A DNA stretch of 6,806 bases, taken from positions 1-6,806 of the forward strand of contig JAJDBO010000299.1 of the NCBI GenBank assembly GCA_029261305.1, given 5' to 3'. The translations under genes and the position numbers were made by a program. Of this stretch, positions 5,981 through 6,806 are shown piece after piece (within the stretch, counting starts at the first letter, position 1; each line of letters opens with the position of its first letter). The stretch is from Nitrospirales bacterium (GTDB taxonomy: Bacteria > Nitrospirota > Nitrospiria > Nitrospirales > UBA8639). Below the pieces are notes generated by a model. It did not search any database and was not told the origin of the DNA. It was given only the letters and a program-made list of their open reading frames with translations.

Positions 5981-6403
5981 ATGAATATCCAAGCCTGCGA
6001 AACCCGACGATATCGTTTCTGTGCGGCCCATCGACTCCATGCCAAGGAATTGTCTGATGACGTGAATCGAAAGGTCTTTGGGAAATGCAATAATCCCAAT
6101 GGGCATGGACATAATTATACGGTTTTGGTAACAGTGCGTGGTCTGATCGATCCTCAAACAGGCGAGGTGACGGGCATGGAACGCCTGGATCAGCTGGTTA
6201 CGACTAGCATCGTTGAACGGTTTGATCATCGACATCTCAATGATGACCCTGCCTTCAAAGATGTCGTGACCACTGGAGAAAATCTCGCCAAGTTTATTTG
6301 GGATGAGCTCGTAGGTGGTATTCCTCTCGGTCAGCTAGAGAAAATTGGATTGATTGAAACCCGTGATAATTATTTTGAGTATCAAGGTGATCAGAATTCC
6401 TAG
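5981..6403 (+). CDS. 6-pyruvoyl-tetrahydropterin synthase / QueD family enzyme
   Basis: The family acts on 7,8-dihydroneopterin triphosphate, the product of GTP cyclohydrolase I, and is a cytoplasmic zinc enzyme. The 140-residue length is that of a single-domain member. Zinc ligands are His17 (AAHRLH), His42 and His44 (NGHGHNY); the catalytic Cys is Cys36 in GKCNNPNGHGHN; Asp82-His83 (FDHRHL) form the rest of the catalytic triad; and Glu126 (IETRDN) would anchor the pterin. The Cys-x5-His-Gly-His spacing and IDPQTGEV resemble animal PTPS, which makes 6-pyruvoyl-tetrahydropterin for tetrahydrobiopterin, whereas QueD of queuosine synthesis usually has Cys-x3-His-Gly-His. I therefore lean to a biopterin-type product, but QueD activity remains possible and automatic annotation may call it 6-carboxytetrahydropterin synthase. 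It starts four bases after the ferredoxin stop, and folE follows, fitting a two-step pathway. Confidence 0.92.
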   Translation: MNIQACETRRYRFCAAHRLHAKELSDDVNRKVFGKCNNPNGHGHNYTVLVTVRGLIDPQTGEVTGMERLDQLVTTSIVERFDHRHLNDDPAFKDVVTTGENLAKFIWDELVGGIPLGQLEKIGLIETRDNYFEYQGDQNS

Positions 6404-6446
6404 AATCCTTTCCATCGAATGCAACCCATTTTCCCTACGGTAACTC

Positions 6447-6806
6447 ATGAATCGTAAATCTCCTACTAATCCATCATCTGGCCAAAGCTCTTCGACGAAA
6501 CAGGTCAAAGGGAAAGTTGGTCGAGTTGCACGAGTATCTGAGCAGGGGAACCCAGTAAATCTGGAGGGGCTTATCACTCAACTGCTGACTGTCCTTGGCG
6601 AGGATCCCATGCGAAGTGGGTTGGAAGAGACTCCGAAGCGTGTAGCCAAATCGCTCGCGTTTTTCACCAAAGGCTACCAAGAGAATGTTGATGACATCGT
6701 CAATGGGGCTCTATTTCCCATCGAGTATGACGAAATGGTCATCGTGCGGAATATCGATTTCTTCAGCTTGTGCGAACATCACCTCCTGCCTTTTTTCGGG
6801 AGATGT
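6447..6806 (+). CDS. folE: GTP cyclohydrolase I, 3'-truncated by the window edge
   Basis: FolE converts GTP to 7,8-dihydroneopterin triphosphate, the first step to folate, tetrahydrobiopterin or queuosine. The visible 120 residues contain the conserved GEDPMRSGLEETPKRVAKS segment (from about residue 51), FTKGY, a DEMVIVRNIDFFS segment and the zinc/active-site motif SLCEHHLLPFFGRC. Cys109 and His112 would bind zinc and His111 act in catalysis, by alignment with the E. coli enzyme; the second zinc Cys lies past the window end. The start is forced: TAA stands in frame six bases before the ATG, and the next in-frame start codon (6609) is inside the conserved domain. This leaves a basic, Ser-rich N-terminal extension of about 38 residues before the domain. 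The gene follows the PTPS gene by 43 bases; no clear ribosome binding site or promoter is seen in the gap. Confidence 0.95.
   Translation, partial: MNRKSPTNPSSGQSSSTKQVKGKVGRVARVSEQGNPVNLEGLITQLLTVLGEDPMRSGLEETPKRVAKSLAFFTKGYQENVDDIVNGALFPIEYDEMVIVRNIDFFSLCEHHLLPFFGRC

Noticed and set aside
5981..6403. Calling the PTPS gene queD outright
   Set aside because: The Cys-x5-His-Gly-His spacing differs from typical QueD, and no queC, queE or queF is in view; the family name is safer.

Overview
The window most likely comes from a member of the Nitrospirota, probably Nitrospira or a close relative. This is an inference. It rests on the gene mix (NorD-type VWA protein, bacterial malate dehydrogenase, a lone NuoF-like diaphorase with a ferredoxin), on roughly 50% GC judged by eye, and on a hairpin-rich repeat of a kind I recall at gene ends in Nitrospira genomes. 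No rRNA or other decisive marker is present.

Layout. Bases 1-1775 hold the 3' part of a NorD/CbbO-family VWA-domain protein whose 5' end lies outside the window. A compact, GC-rich repeat with inverted ends (1765-1926) begins inside the last codons of that gene and supplies its stop codon. Next are a 136-residue protein of unknown function (2003-2413) and, 33 bases later, malate dehydrogenase mdh (2447-3391). On the minus strand, converging on mdh, is purE (3456-3959), which uses a GTG start. A 358-base divergent intergenic region (3960-4317) carries a good sigma-70-like promoter for the rightward operon, with an inverted repeat centred on its -35 box.

The rightward operon contains a NuoF-like flavoprotein (4318-5625), a [2Fe-2S] ferredoxin (5632-5976), a 6-pyruvoyl-tetrahydropterin synthase family enzyme (5981-6403) and the 5' part of GTP cyclohydrolase I, folE (6447 to the window end). 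The first three genes are separated by 4-6 bases and folE by 43, so they are probably co-transcribed.

How the genes may work together. NuoF-like protein plus ferredoxin form a plausible two-part electron-transfer module between NAD(P)H and a low-potential carrier. In an organism fixing CO2 by the reductive TCA cycle, this would sit sensibly near mdh, but that is inference. FolE and the PTPS-family enzyme catalyse consecutive steps from GTP to a reduced pterin. The PTPS active-site spacing (Cys-x5-His-Gly-His) matches the tetrahydrobiopterin-type enzymes rather than the usual queuosine-type QueD. Combining an electron-transfer pair with a pterin-synthesis pair in one operon is the most unusual feature of the window.
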